In this document: piece after piece, positions 48,797-58,393 of the stretch
Layout of the letters: the number at the start of each line of letters is the position of its first letter
How positions within the stretch are numbered: position 1 is the first letter of the stretch
Program-made: the position numbers and the translations under genes
The notes under the pieces: generated by a model
What the model was told of the DNA's origin: nothing
What the model saw: the letters and a program-made list of their open reading frames with translations, nothing else
The model's database searches: none
From: Adiantum capillus-veneris
Lineage: Eukaryota; Streptophyta; Polypodiopsida; Polypodiales; Pteridaceae
Direction: 5' to 3'
Assembly (NCBI GenBank): GCA_014529385.2
Contig: CM043967.1
Coordinates: 81,970,278 to 82,034,277 of the forward strand
DNA length: 64,000 nt

Positions 48797-49382
48797 CTAA
48801 ATCTAATCTAATATAACGTAAATCTAAATCTAGCGTAAAAAAATGTAAATCTAGTTAAAAATAAACCTAAATCTAATTTAATGTAAGTCTACATATAACC
48901 TAATCTTTAACGTCTTTTAAGATAGTTTCCTACGACGTTATAACTCTCTTCTTCTTGTATGTGTGCGCGTGTGTGGATGTGTGTGCCAATAAAAAGAGAT
49001 AAATGGTATAACCTTTCTATCACCCATGCCAAGTATGATAGATTGATTATGCCATTTCCCTCTTGAATAATAGGTCTTGAGTTCAACTCCTCGTCGGCTA
49101 GATCTTTAGGTCTTTTAATTTTAATTAGTTTCCTACGACGTTAAATTAGTTTCTCTCTCTTTCTCTCTCAATGTGTGTGCGTTTTTCTGGATCGTATGCA
49201 TGTTTTCTCTCTCTTTTCCTCTCTCAATGTGTGCGTTTTTTGTTTATGCATGTTCTCTCTCTCTTTTCCTCTCTCAATGCGTGCGTTTTTTGTTTATGCA
49301 TGCTCTCTCTCTCTCTTTTCCTCTCTCAATGTGTGTGTGCATTCTTTGTTTATGTATGTGTGTGTGCGTTTTTGTTTTTGTT

Positions 49383-49385
<3 letters not shown>

Positions 49386-49422
<37 letters not shown>

Positions 49423-49540
49423 AACACTATGTGTGTGTGTGTATGTGTGTGAGAGAGAGAGAGAGAGAGGGAGAGAGAAAGAGGGGAAGGGAACATGAGA
49501 ATGAGGAGAGGGAAGGAGCATACATGGCTCTCCTTCCTCT

Positions 49541-49573
<33 letters not shown>

Positions 49574-49583
49574 GAGAAGAAAA

Positions 49584-49610
<27 letters not shown>
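49386..49610. repeat. CT/GA and GT microsatellite cluster in CACTA 1
   Basis: CT tract (about 49386-49419), GA tract (about 49450-49470), GT tract (about 49545-49572) and GA tract (about 49582-49610). The mirrored cluster is at 56548-56780 in element 2. Long ORFs here are artefacts of the repeats. Confidence 0.93.
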
Positions 49611-49615
<5 letters not shown>

Positions 49616-49765
49616 CGTTACCTGCTCCTTGCTTGAGGGCGCCGAAAAACTCAGATCTGAGATCTGAGTTTTTGGGTGCGCTTGGTTATTTTTTTAGCCC
49701 AGCCGGCGTCGCTATAAGCGTCGCTGTGTGAGTGTCGCTAATATGAATAGCCTCTTGTAGTGGGA

Positions 49766-50245
49766 GTGAAGACAACAGAAGTGATGATGGAGCCAATTAG
49801 TTACAAATTGGTCAACAAATCACTTGGAAGGAGCTTCTTCATTGGTGGAATGTCCCTAATCAAGCTTCATTTGTAAGAATTGCACTTGGATCTTAACCTC
49901 ACTCCTAATCACTCTCTTGCCTATATAAAGAGGCACCCCCCTTTGTAATTTCAAACCTCCCTCAGCCTCATTGAGTCTTTGTATCACTCATCATGTTCCC
50001 ATAAAGCTCATTCATTCACTCTATTCTTTGCACATTCTAGAGTGCAAATTGTTTTGTGCTAGTAACCTCCCCTCCTCTTACTTATGTTAATTTAGAGAGA
50101 TCTTATATGTGTGTGTGAGAGTGCTTGATGTGATTTTGGCTAAATCTTGAATTGTTGTTTAGTAATCTACATGCTATTTGTGTTGGGAGTGCTTGAAGTT
50201 ATCCATTCCTTGTACACACATTGAGGTTAATGATTCATTCATAGT

Positions 50246-50307
<62 letters not shown>

Positions 50308-50354
50308 CGTAGCGGTCCTAGTCCACGCTTCCAAGACTAGGTGGTGCCCTCATC
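49766..50354 (+). other. LTR-like sequence resuming after CACTA 1
   Basis: Continues the repeat interrupted at 42886. It carries gcctatataaagaggcacc (TATA-like, about 49920), a CT microsatellite (about 50250-50301) and no ORF of note. It may be a plus-oriented LTR. Its partner is not in the window. Confidence 0.5.
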
Positions 50355-51500
50355 TCATTTCCCTTGTGGCGCAATGGAGTTTTTTTTGGTGTAGAGGCCG
50401 CCAGTCCAAATTTCCTTCGTCACTACCTTAGCCTTTCCTTTCCTTGCTCTTGTTTCCCTCTCTTCTTTTGTCTCTTTCTCCCTATCATGCCTAGCTCTCT
50501 TATTGGCCAAAACATCAACATCTTGATGCTCAAGGGTAATGATTTTAGTAGCTCTACCTTCTCCATTTCCAGGCAACAGTTGTGGTTGTTGTTGTGGTGG
50601 TGGTGCTTCTAGTGCCCGCTCTTGATGATTTTCTTCTATTCTCCCTCGACCATGGCCATATAAGGGGTATATCCCTCCTCTCTCTCTCTTGATGGTTCAG
50701 GACAATCAGGGGCGTAGTGACCCTCTTCATCACAGTTGTAGCATCTACCTTGTAGCCTTTGTCCCCTACCTCTCCCAACTGGCCGCTCTTCTCTGTGGTT
50801 CCGATTCATTATGTTAATTCTTAATGCTTGCAACTGACTGGCAAGATCATGCAAAACCCGGGCCATAACGGGATCTGGACCTTGAACCACTCGCTCCACT
50901 CATCTGTTGCCAGAGGGACCATTGGTTGCACCACAACTGGATCAACGTGTGTCATGCCTTTCTCCCACCTTCTCCTGATCTTCTTGCTCTTGGCCTCGGC
51001 AATTTCCACAACTCTTTCGAACGTAGCCGGCTCATCTTGATCGACCTTCTCCCTTACACTTGGATGCAGACAATCCATAAACTAACGCACTTTAAAGAAA
51101 TCCTCTGGAGATACTTGGGATGCCGCCTTTAATTGAATCCAAAGTCCTTTGAAGTGTTGCAAGAACTCTTTAAAGTTAGCATGAACATCTTCCTGCAAAC
51201 CTCTCAATTTTGTCATCACTTCTGTTGCAGTTAATTTCTTCCCAAACCTGTCAAAAATTGTCAACTTGACCTACTCCCATGTTTACTTTTTGTCTTCCTC
51301 TAAACCTTCAAACCACTCCCGAGATTCTCCTTTGATCACAATAGTAAATACATGAAGCTTTGCTTCATCATTCACAATGTGCATACCAAGCGCACGCCAC
51401 TCAAAGTCCACAATCTAGTCCTTCACATGCTCCTTCAATGTGAACACTGGCCGATTAGAACCCATCTCTTTAGAGTCGCTTCTCCCTTGCGTGAGTAACT
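50355..51500 (-). pseudogene. Gag-like gene of an LTR element (CCHC knuckle), broken
   Basis: Minus strand, in order: a retrotransposon-gag-like region (FDRFGKKLTATEVMTKLRG, NFKEFLQHFKGLWIQLKAAS, FMDCLHPSVREKVDQDEP), an AEAKSKKIRRRWEKG stretch, ALRINIMNRNHREERPVGRG and knuckle CYNCDEEGHYAPDC (about 50700-50745). Frames change between these parts, with stops near 51082 and 50960. Following sequence toward 50355 is low complexity and shows no protease or RT. Confidence 0.75.
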
Positions 51501-51594
51501 CCACAAAGGTTGAAGACCACTTTTCTTCAATGAAGCTCGAACTTCACAGCAAAACCGCTTCACCTAGGTGCACAACCGGCAAATTTCTGCTCCC

Positions 51595-51612
51595 CAACGG
51601 GATCGCCAAAAG
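51595..51612 (-). promoter_or_regulatory. Possible primer-binding site of the gag-only element
   Basis: On the minus strand TTTGGCGATCCCGTTGGGG lies two to three bases inside the LTR edge. It resembles the TTGGCGCC-type sites of some plant gypsy elements and differs from the iMet sites elsewhere in the window. Confidence 0.45.
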
Positions 51613-51613
51613 A

Positions 51614-52865
51614 TGATGGAGCAAGAGACGTCGTGCGCACACTCACACACCCAGACAATTCAACACACCACAAGGAATTTTCTTAAATTCAAACCCACAC
51701 ACACCACCACTCAAGAGCTCAATAAAAACACTACCCACAAGCTCGATTTAAACTCCAAACACCTCGACCTACAAGCCCTCGCCTGCCCGCAGACACTACA
51801 AGGTGAGTCGAGTTGATCAACACTTGAAATCACACTTGATGGTGACCAAAATATACAAGAAAAACCATCACAAAGTCAAAAACTCCAGCCATAAAATTCC
51901 TCTGTCAACCCATAGCAAGGACTTCACCAAAATCCACTCTATTGGACTCTTTGGAGTAGCGCCAACCCTAATGGCACCGATACAGGGTCACATAGTCTTG
52001 CAGAAAGCCGCACCTTCTTCCCTCAATTCCTTGCACACACACATCCATGGAAACCTTAGAACTTCCATAGACTCTCCCAAGTGAAAAATTGAAGAGAGAA
52101 ATCTCTCATTCACTCCTCCACACACTCGAAAACAGGACGCGAAATGCTACGGGACTGCACTAGACCACTTGTAGGAACCCTGCTTCCTTCCCCACACAGA
52201 GAGGTGAAAGTGCCAAGACTTGGCTTTTAAAATGCTCCTTAATCTCAAGCACGCATGAAAGCATCATTGATGTGGCAAATTAAAGCCTTTTCACACCATT
52301 TTTGGTCATTGTTTAACCTTTTTTGACCCAACTTTGGCAAGTTTGGACCCTTGACGGGCATTGTTCGTGGGAAAAACCCCAAACCGACTCCAAAGTTCAC
52401 CAAATTTTGTACGCTTGATCCTTGATACCCAAAGAAATTTTCCACATCCCCAGATTCTATTTTTGACCACTTCTAGGCCGGTGCACACATCACTGCAGAT
52501 CAAGCATCGTAAATAAACATTTATTGCATGTCCCAAACTTCTCCAGCGGGATGAGAGTACCCATACTTGTTTCTTGCATTATTTACATTCTAGAAATCTT
52601 AAACATTCTCTAGAGCCAAAATAAGCCACCTAGAACCATATCCAAGGCCCCGATACCCTATCGGGGCATGTATATGTGTCCGACTGCTAGCACGCGAACC
52701 TGCCTATTCACAATGTGTACACGTTGCATCTTTTTCGAACATGAAACCACTTTGCAAAGCTCCCAAATTCATATATTTACATATTTTTGTACATATGACA
52801 TTGCATATGAAGGCTACTTTGTACACGCCAAAAGCGGTCTATCATCGTATCCAAGAATCTCATCA
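51614..52865 (-). repeat. Probable 5' LTR (1.25 kb) of the gag-only element
   Basis: On the minus strand it starts TGATGAG (52865) and ends CTCCATCA (51614), so the termini TGATG/CATCA are inverted repeats. It is followed by the PBS-like site and gag. A TATA-like tttt-aaaag lies near 52225. No partner LTR was found within the window. Confidence 0.55.
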
Positions 52866-53021
52866 TAAGGCCCGTTGAAGGAATGTTAATCCCTCGATTT
52901 TGCCTCTCCGATTGGATGATGTTGTGGATGACATTGCAGACCATCTGTTGCACTCCTCTAGAATTGTGGTGCTAGAAGTACATTGTACAACTTTTAACCA
53001 ACCGAGATGGTATGTGTAGCC
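52866..53021 (-). pseudogene. Unidentified ORF, downstream half (interrupted by the 2.9-kb LTR element)
   Basis: The minus strand reads YHLGWLKVVQCTSSTTILEE, SAMSSTTSSNRRGKIEG and LTFLQRAL up to the LTR element at 53022. Its upstream half resumes beyond 55949. Removing the insertion and one copy of the TAGCC/TAACC duplicate leaves a continuous frame. I do not recognise the protein. Confidence 0.5.
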
Positions 53022-53739
53022 GGTTGAGAGAGAGAGGGAGAGCACAAAAATAGAACCCCAAAGTGTGTAGAATACACACATGAGATGATGTATATATAGA
53101 GGGGACCTCGGTGCCATATATAGAGAAGCCATATATTCAATAGCTTCACATATAAGCTCAACACCTCCGCTCAAATAAGGGTCCCTAACTGTGGATGAAA
53201 AAACCCTTGGGGGATCAAGGGAAAAACCCACAGCTCTATATACACCCACCGTTATATGATAAAAATCATTGAATATACAAATGTTCATGAGGAGCTACAT
53301 CACTCCTTTGACAATGAATGTTTTATGAGGAGTTTCATTACTCCTATCCTATCAAATACAATAATGAATACAAAGGTTCATTAAAGAGGTGTAAAGGCCA
53401 TCGATTAGCATCAGAAGTGTCTCCGTAAATTTGTTGTGCTTGTCATCAATATCGCATCACCAAACATGTCTTCATAAGTCTTTTATTATCACCAAGTTTG
53501 TCTTCATGAAATCAATTCTTTGATCAATCCTACATAGATCATTGACTCAAAAAACATAGTCATGAAAATTATTAGCATCGTTAGTGAAATAATTACGTTC
53601 ACAATGCCATAAGAGATGGTTCGGGACGCCACTCTTTTGACGACCTATATACGCACAACAACATATGGTACATAAAGTATGAATGTAAAAGTACAAGATA
53701 CGTGATTACGTGATGCAAACAACATGTGTATATATACTA

Positions 53740-54370
53740 CATAAAACAACATATATCAACGTAGTGATATCAATGAATATCATCAATGTATTAACAAAAC
53801 ATCATCATTGTATCAGTAAAAATGAATAAATCATCATGGTATCAATGAAAAGCATCATAGAATAATCATTGTATCAACAAAACAACGTCATTGTATCACC
53901 GAGAATAACCATGGTATCAACCAAACAACATCATGATATCACTGAGAATAATCATTGTACCAACGAAACAACATCATGGTATCACCGAGAATAACCATGG
54001 TATCAACGAAACAACATCATGGTATCACCGAGAATAACCATGGTATCAACGAAACAACATCATGGTATCACTGAGAATAATGATTGTATCAACGAAACAA
54101 CATCATGGTATCACCGATAATAACCATGGTATCAACGAATCAACATCATGATATCACCAAGAATAACCATGGTATCAACGAAACAACATCATTGCATCAC
54201 CGAGAATAACCATGGAATCAACGAAATATCATCATGGCATCACCGAGAATAACCATGGTATCAACAAAATATCATCATGGTATCAACGAAAATCACCATG
54301 ACCAAAGTACTAACAAAACATCATCATGGTACCATCAAAATCGCTATGGTATCAACGAGAGATTATCAAT
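53740..54370. repeat. 43-bp tandem array inside the 2.9-kb element
   Basis: Units of the type catcatggtatcaccgagaa..ccatggtatcaacgaaacaa repeat with a strict 43-bp period in the centre (starts 53972, 54015, 54058) and decay toward both edges. Each unit holds TGGTATCA twice. The period is not a multiple of three, so it does not encode a protein repeat. Confidence 0.93.
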
Positions 54371-54599
54371 AAAATGATGTAAACTATATCTCTAGAAGAA
54401 TAATTATACGAGAATCAATGAACGAATATATCATATAACAAAAGATCACGTACCAACAGTATCTCAATAGAATTTGGACGATCATCAACGGCTCGACTGA
54501 ATCGGAACGATATGTAACTGGCTTCTGCAACAAAGTTACGTCAGTAACAAATATATGATTGATGAAGAGAAAATATAATTGAAAGGTTTTCAATTATAA

Positions 54600-55740
54600 A
54601 AATAAATCAAAAGAAAAAAGTAAAATTTGCTTTTCAAACATATTCGCAGTACGAGAACGATAACCCAAAATCGATGCAGAATTTAGAGAAAGTTTCTTCT
54701 GCAAAGTTATACACTACATCGATTCCGATGTCTTCCACGAATAGTTTCAACAAAATCGTTTTCAATTAGCAAAAAAGTCAAAAAACCAAAAATGAAAATT
54801 GCTTTTCAGGCATGTACGCAGTCCGCAAACGATAACTCAAAATCAGTGTAGAATTTGAAAAAACTTTCTTCTGCAAAGTTGTAGACCACACCGATTCCAG
54901 TGCCTCCGAGAGCCGTGTCTGCAAAATCGTTCTCAATTATGAGAAAAATCAAAAACAAAAAACGAAAGCTGCTTTTCAGACATGTACGCAGTCTGCCAAT
55001 GATAACTCAAAATCAGTGCCTCACGTGGGTAGTTTCTGCAAAATCGCTTTCAATCAAGAGAAAAATAAAAAACAAAAAGCAAAGTTGCTTTTCAAGCATG
55101 ACGCAGTCCGCGAACGATAACTCAAAATCAGTGCAGAATTTGAAAAAACTTTCTTCTACAAAGTTGTAGGCCACATTGATTCTGGTGGGTAGATTTTGCA
55201 AAGTCATTTTCAATCAGGAAAAAAATCAAAAACAAAAAGCGAAATTGCTTTTCAGGCATGTACGCAGTCCGCGAACGATAACTCAAAATCGGTGCAGATT
55301 TTGAAAATACTTTCTTCTGCAAAGTTGTAGACCACGTTGATTCCGGTCCTTTTCATGAGAAGTTTCTACAAAATTGTTTTCAATCAGGAGAAAAATCAAA
55401 AACAAAAAGCGAAGTTGCTTTTCAGGCATGTACTCAATCCGCGAACTATAACTCAAAATTGATGCAGAATTTGAAAAACCTTTTTTCTGCAAAGTTGTAG
55501 ACCACATTGATTTCAGTGCCTCTTACGAGTAGTTTTTTGAAAATTCATTTTCAATTAGGAGATTTTTTTTTAAAAAAAGCGAAGTTGCTTTTCAGGCATG
55601 TACAGAGTCCGCGAACGATAACTCAAAATTGGTGCAGAATTTGAAAAACCTTTCTTCTGCAAAGTTGTAGACCACATTGATTCCGATGCCTTTGGCAATT
55701 AGTTTTTGCAAAATCGTTCTCAATCAGGAGAAAAATTGAA
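54600..55740. repeat. About 170-bp tandem array inside the 2.9-kb element
   Basis: Six to seven units carry, in order, aagttgcttttcaggcatgtac, gcagtccgcgaacgataactc, tttcttctgcaaagttgtag, ccacattgattccggtgcc and gcaaaatcgttttcaatcagg. Spacing of the tgcaaagttgtag word is about 160-175 bp. One unit near 55015 has an internal deletion. Confidence 0.92.
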
Positions 55741-55751
55741 AACAAAAACGT

Positions 55752-55766
55752 ACTGCTCTGATATCA
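55752..55766 (-). promoter_or_regulatory. Primer-binding site of the 2.9-kb element
   Basis: Minus strand TGATATCAGAGCAGT immediately follows the LTR end (CTCTCAACA). It differs from the iMet-complementary TGGTATCAGAGC at one position. Confidence 0.85.
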
Positions 55767-55767
55767 T

Positions 55768-55828
<61 letters not shown>

Positions 55829-55948
55829 ATAGAAATAGAACCCCAAAGTGTGTAGAATACACACATGAGATGATGTATACATAGAGGAGACCTATGTGCC
55901 ATATATGGAGAAGCCATATATTGAGTAGCTTCACATATAAGCTCAACA
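55767..55948 (-). repeat. 5' LTR of the 2.9-kb element (182 bp)
   Basis: Minus strand TGTTGAGCTTATATGTGAAG...CTCTCTCAACA. About 40 bp longer than the 3' LTR, mainly through a longer GA/CT run. Confidence 0.88.
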
Positions 55949-55953
55949 TAACC

Positions 55954-56311
55954 TGTGTACATATCAGTCAAGGTTTTAGTTTGTAGGTCATATTCCCAAT
56001 TTTTGTTGAGAAATAACCCTTCTAAGCACGGCATACTAGAGGTTTCCCTTGAGGTGGAAGCATTGTTGTTCCCCACATTTTGACCCACATTGCCTACTAA
56101 CTCAGGAGCACTCGATTGCTTGATTGCTATGTCTGTTGTCCCAGGGGTCTTTCCCTTCATGGCTCGGCATTGTTCTAGGAAACTCTCCATTTTCCTCTCC
56201 CTAGCCGCTTGCATATAGCCCTCAACTTCTTGCACTTGTGCAAGACTCCTACCATCGGGTAGTAGAACTTCGGGGGTGATTACTTTGCAGGGTTTTCCAT
56301 GACAGGAGGGG
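55954..56311 (-). pseudogene. Unidentified ORF, upstream half
   Basis: Minus strand: KVITPEVLLPDGRSLAQVQE, VEGYMQAARERKMESFLEQC, a Gly/Asn/Ser-rich stretch (GNVGQNVGNNNAS) and NKNWEYDLQTKTLTDMYTG, ending at the target duplicate. The N-terminal side is cut by CACTA element 2 at 56312. The helical, charged region followed by a polar linker has no family I recognise. Both insertions postdate the ORF. Confidence 0.5.
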
Positions 56312-56538
56312 CACTACAAGAGGCTCTTCATATTAGCGACGCTCAAAAAAAAAAAATCCCGGCATCGCTATGAGCGTCGCAAATTTACAAAGAAATTTGC
56401 GACGCTTATAGCGACGCTCATAGCGACGCTCATAGCGACGCCGACTGGGGTAAAAAAATAACCGAGCGCGCCCAAAAACTCAGATCTCAGATCTGAGTTT
56501 TTCGGCGCCCTCAAGCAAGGAGCAGATAACGCTCTCCC

Positions 56539-56585
<47 letters not shown>

Positions 56586-56734
56586 CTTCTCCACGCACAC
56601 ACACACACACACACGAGGAGCGGAAGGAGAGCCAGGTATGCTCCTTCCCTCTCCTCATTCTCATGTTCCCTTCCCCTCTTTCTCTCTCCCTCTCTCTCTC
56701 TCTCACACACACACATACACACACACATAGTGTT

Positions 56735-56774
<40 letters not shown>

Positions 56775-57212
56775 AGAAAAAACAAAAACGCACACACACA
56801 TACATAAACAAAGAATGCACACACACATTGAGAGAGAAAAAGAGAGAGAGAGCATGCATAAACAAAAAACGCACGCATTGAGAGAGGAAAAGAGAGAGAG
56901 AACATGCATAAACAAAAAACGCACACATTGAGAGAGGAAAAGAGAGAGAAAACATGCATACAATCCAAAAAAACGCACACACATTGAGAGAGAAAGAGAG
57001 AGAAACTAATTTAACGTCGTAGGAAACTAATTAAAATTAAAAGACCTAAAGATCTAGCCGACGAGGAGTTGAACTCAAGACCTATTATTCAAGAGGGAAA
57101 TGGCATAATCAATCTATCATACTTGGCATGGGTGATAGAAAGGTTATACCATTTATCTCTTTTTATTGGCACACACATCCACACGCGCGCACACACACAA
57201 GAAGAAGAGAGT

Positions 57213-57320
57213 TATAACGTCGTAGGAAACTATCTTAAAAGACGTTAAAGATTAGGTTATATGTAGACTTACATTAAATTAGATTTAGGTTTATTTTTAA
57301 CTAGATTGCTATTATATTAG
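57213..57320. repeat. About 100-bp direct repeat, left of the captured HIPP fragment
   Basis: The block starting taacgtcgtaggaaactatc is repeated at about 57868-57965, bracketing the captured gene fragment. The same pair brackets the fragment in element 1 (about 48170-48275 and 48835-48945). Confidence 0.85.
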
Positions 57321-57331
57321 ATTAGATTTAG

Positions 57332-57694
57332 GTCTCCATAGACTGCGATGCCTGCATGAAGCGGGTGAAGAAAGCCCTCAATGGAATATAGGGTATTGCT
57401 GCCTTCACTCATGGTGGGCTCCGTCGATCCAAAAGTACTGGTGAAATGTCTTCAGAAGATAGGGAAGAAGGTGGATCTTTAGGGCGGCAAGAGTCACTAC
57501 ATCCCCGACACAATGACCATCTAGACAACCTCTAGTCATTCAACAGCAACTTCAAAGTTAGTAACAAGAGCAAGAACGGTCTAAAGGGCCAATTGTTGTC
57601 GTCATATGTGGATGGAGATGAGGCAGCGTCACCGCCGGAAGTTAACTCTCACATCTTTAGTGATGAGAATGCCAACTCTTGCCGAGTTATGTAA
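57332..57694 (+). pseudogene. Captured HIPP-like heavy-metal-binding protein gene fragment in CACTA 2
   Basis: 363 bp, same length as in element 1. VSIDCDACMKRVKKALNGI contains the HMA metal-binding CxxC (57344-57355). A TAG follows NGI. The +1 frame reads GSVDPKVLVKCLQKIGKKVDL, the C-terminal half of an HMA fold. The first frame returns for SNFKVSNKSKNGLKGQLLSS, AASPPEVNSHIFSDENANS and CRVM plus TAA (57692-57694), a CaaX isoprenylation box. Preceding atttag could be a former splice acceptor. HIPPs are membrane-tethered metallochaperones. This copy is a pseudogene carried as transposon cargo, in the same orientation as the transposase. Confidence 0.77.
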
Positions 57695-58285
57695 AAAATT
57701 ATGTGTTAAATCAGTTTTAAGGTTGTTATAATCCCTGTTAGTTTAGTTCTTTGTTTTTAATATAGCATAATTTACGTTAGATTTAGATTTATGTTATATT
57801 ATATTAGACTTAGGTTTATTTAGGTTTACCCACTCACACACACACACACACAATAAGAAGAGAGTTTTAACGTCGTAGGAAACTATCCCAAAAGACGTTA
57901 AAGATTAGGTTAGATGTAGACTTACGTTAAATTAGATTTAGGTTTATTTTTAGTTAGATTTACGTTTATTTAGATTTACTCTTATTTACGTTAGATCGAG
58001 TCCACGCAAGAATTACTTACGGTTTAGGGTTTAGAGTTAGACGAACAGTGAAAAGATCTACTGTGAAAAGATGTTAAGATGCTGTGAAGTGCTACAGCTA
58101 GAGAAGAGGCAAAGGGGTTTTGTCCACTACATGCAGTATCATGTAGACGTGGGTGTGTAGATTTCTTGTACCCACAAATATAGGTATTGACCAATAAAGA
58201 GGAGATTATAACCCAGTGATTCTGATCTCCGTGCACCTCTAGACCGAGGTGTGCAGGGATTAGACATGACTAGAGAATGTGAGGT

Positions 58286-58331
<46 letters not shown>

Positions 58332-58393
58332 GACGAAGAATGCCAATAGAATATTAAATTTGTTGTCCAGGTTATAAGTTTTTTATCCTCATT

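Larger units (their letters stand above)
42887..49762 (-). mobile_element. CACTA (En/Spm) transposon 1, full ends, internally deleted
   Basis: Terminal inverted repeats CACTACAAGAGG (42887) and CCTCTTGTAGTG (to 49762) are flanked by a 3-bp target duplication GGA (42884-42886 and 49763-49765), as expected for CACTA elements. Subterminal regions carry many GCGTCGCTA/TAGCGACGC repeats in both orientations (42900-43110 and 49703-49742), probable transposase-binding sites. On the minus strand lie a captured HIPP-like fragment, a TNP2-type transposase missing about 1.05 kb, and a TNPA-like gene with a frameshift and a stop. It is closely similar throughout to element 2 at 56312 onward. Confidence 0.95.
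53022..55948 (-). mobile_element. 2.93-kb non-autonomous copia-type LTR element made of tandem arrays
   Basis: LTRs at 53022-53163 (3') and 55767-55948 (5', longer through GA expansion) run TGTTGAG...CTCAACA. The target duplication is TAGCC (53017-53021) versus TAACC (55949-55953). The PBS TGATATCAGAGC (minus) directly follows the 5' LTR. The interior has no ORF: a PPT-side segment (53164-53540) resembles that of the copia at 20.3-24.8 kb, then comes a 43-bp array (about 53740-54370) and a roughly 170-bp array (about 54600-55740). It is smaller than classic LARDs and near TRIM size. Mobilisation would depend on a copia relative. Confidence 0.88.

Noticed and set aside
48990-49120. SINE-like B box (taggtcttgagttcaactcc) in CACTA 1, also at 57055-57180
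   Set aside because: Only one weak box is visible, with no A box at the right spacing, no tail and no target duplication.
49171-49731. Long ORFs of up to 164 codons with Cys/Val and Ser/Leu repeats in CACTA 1 (mirrored at 56480-56984 in CACTA 2)
   Set aside because: They are translations of CT, GA and GT microsatellites, overlap on both strands and several frames, and have no domain.
53740-55740. Tandem arrays considered as CRISPR-like or centromeric satellite
   Set aside because: Units are contiguous without unique spacers, the genome is a plant, and the arrays lie inside an LTR element with target duplications.
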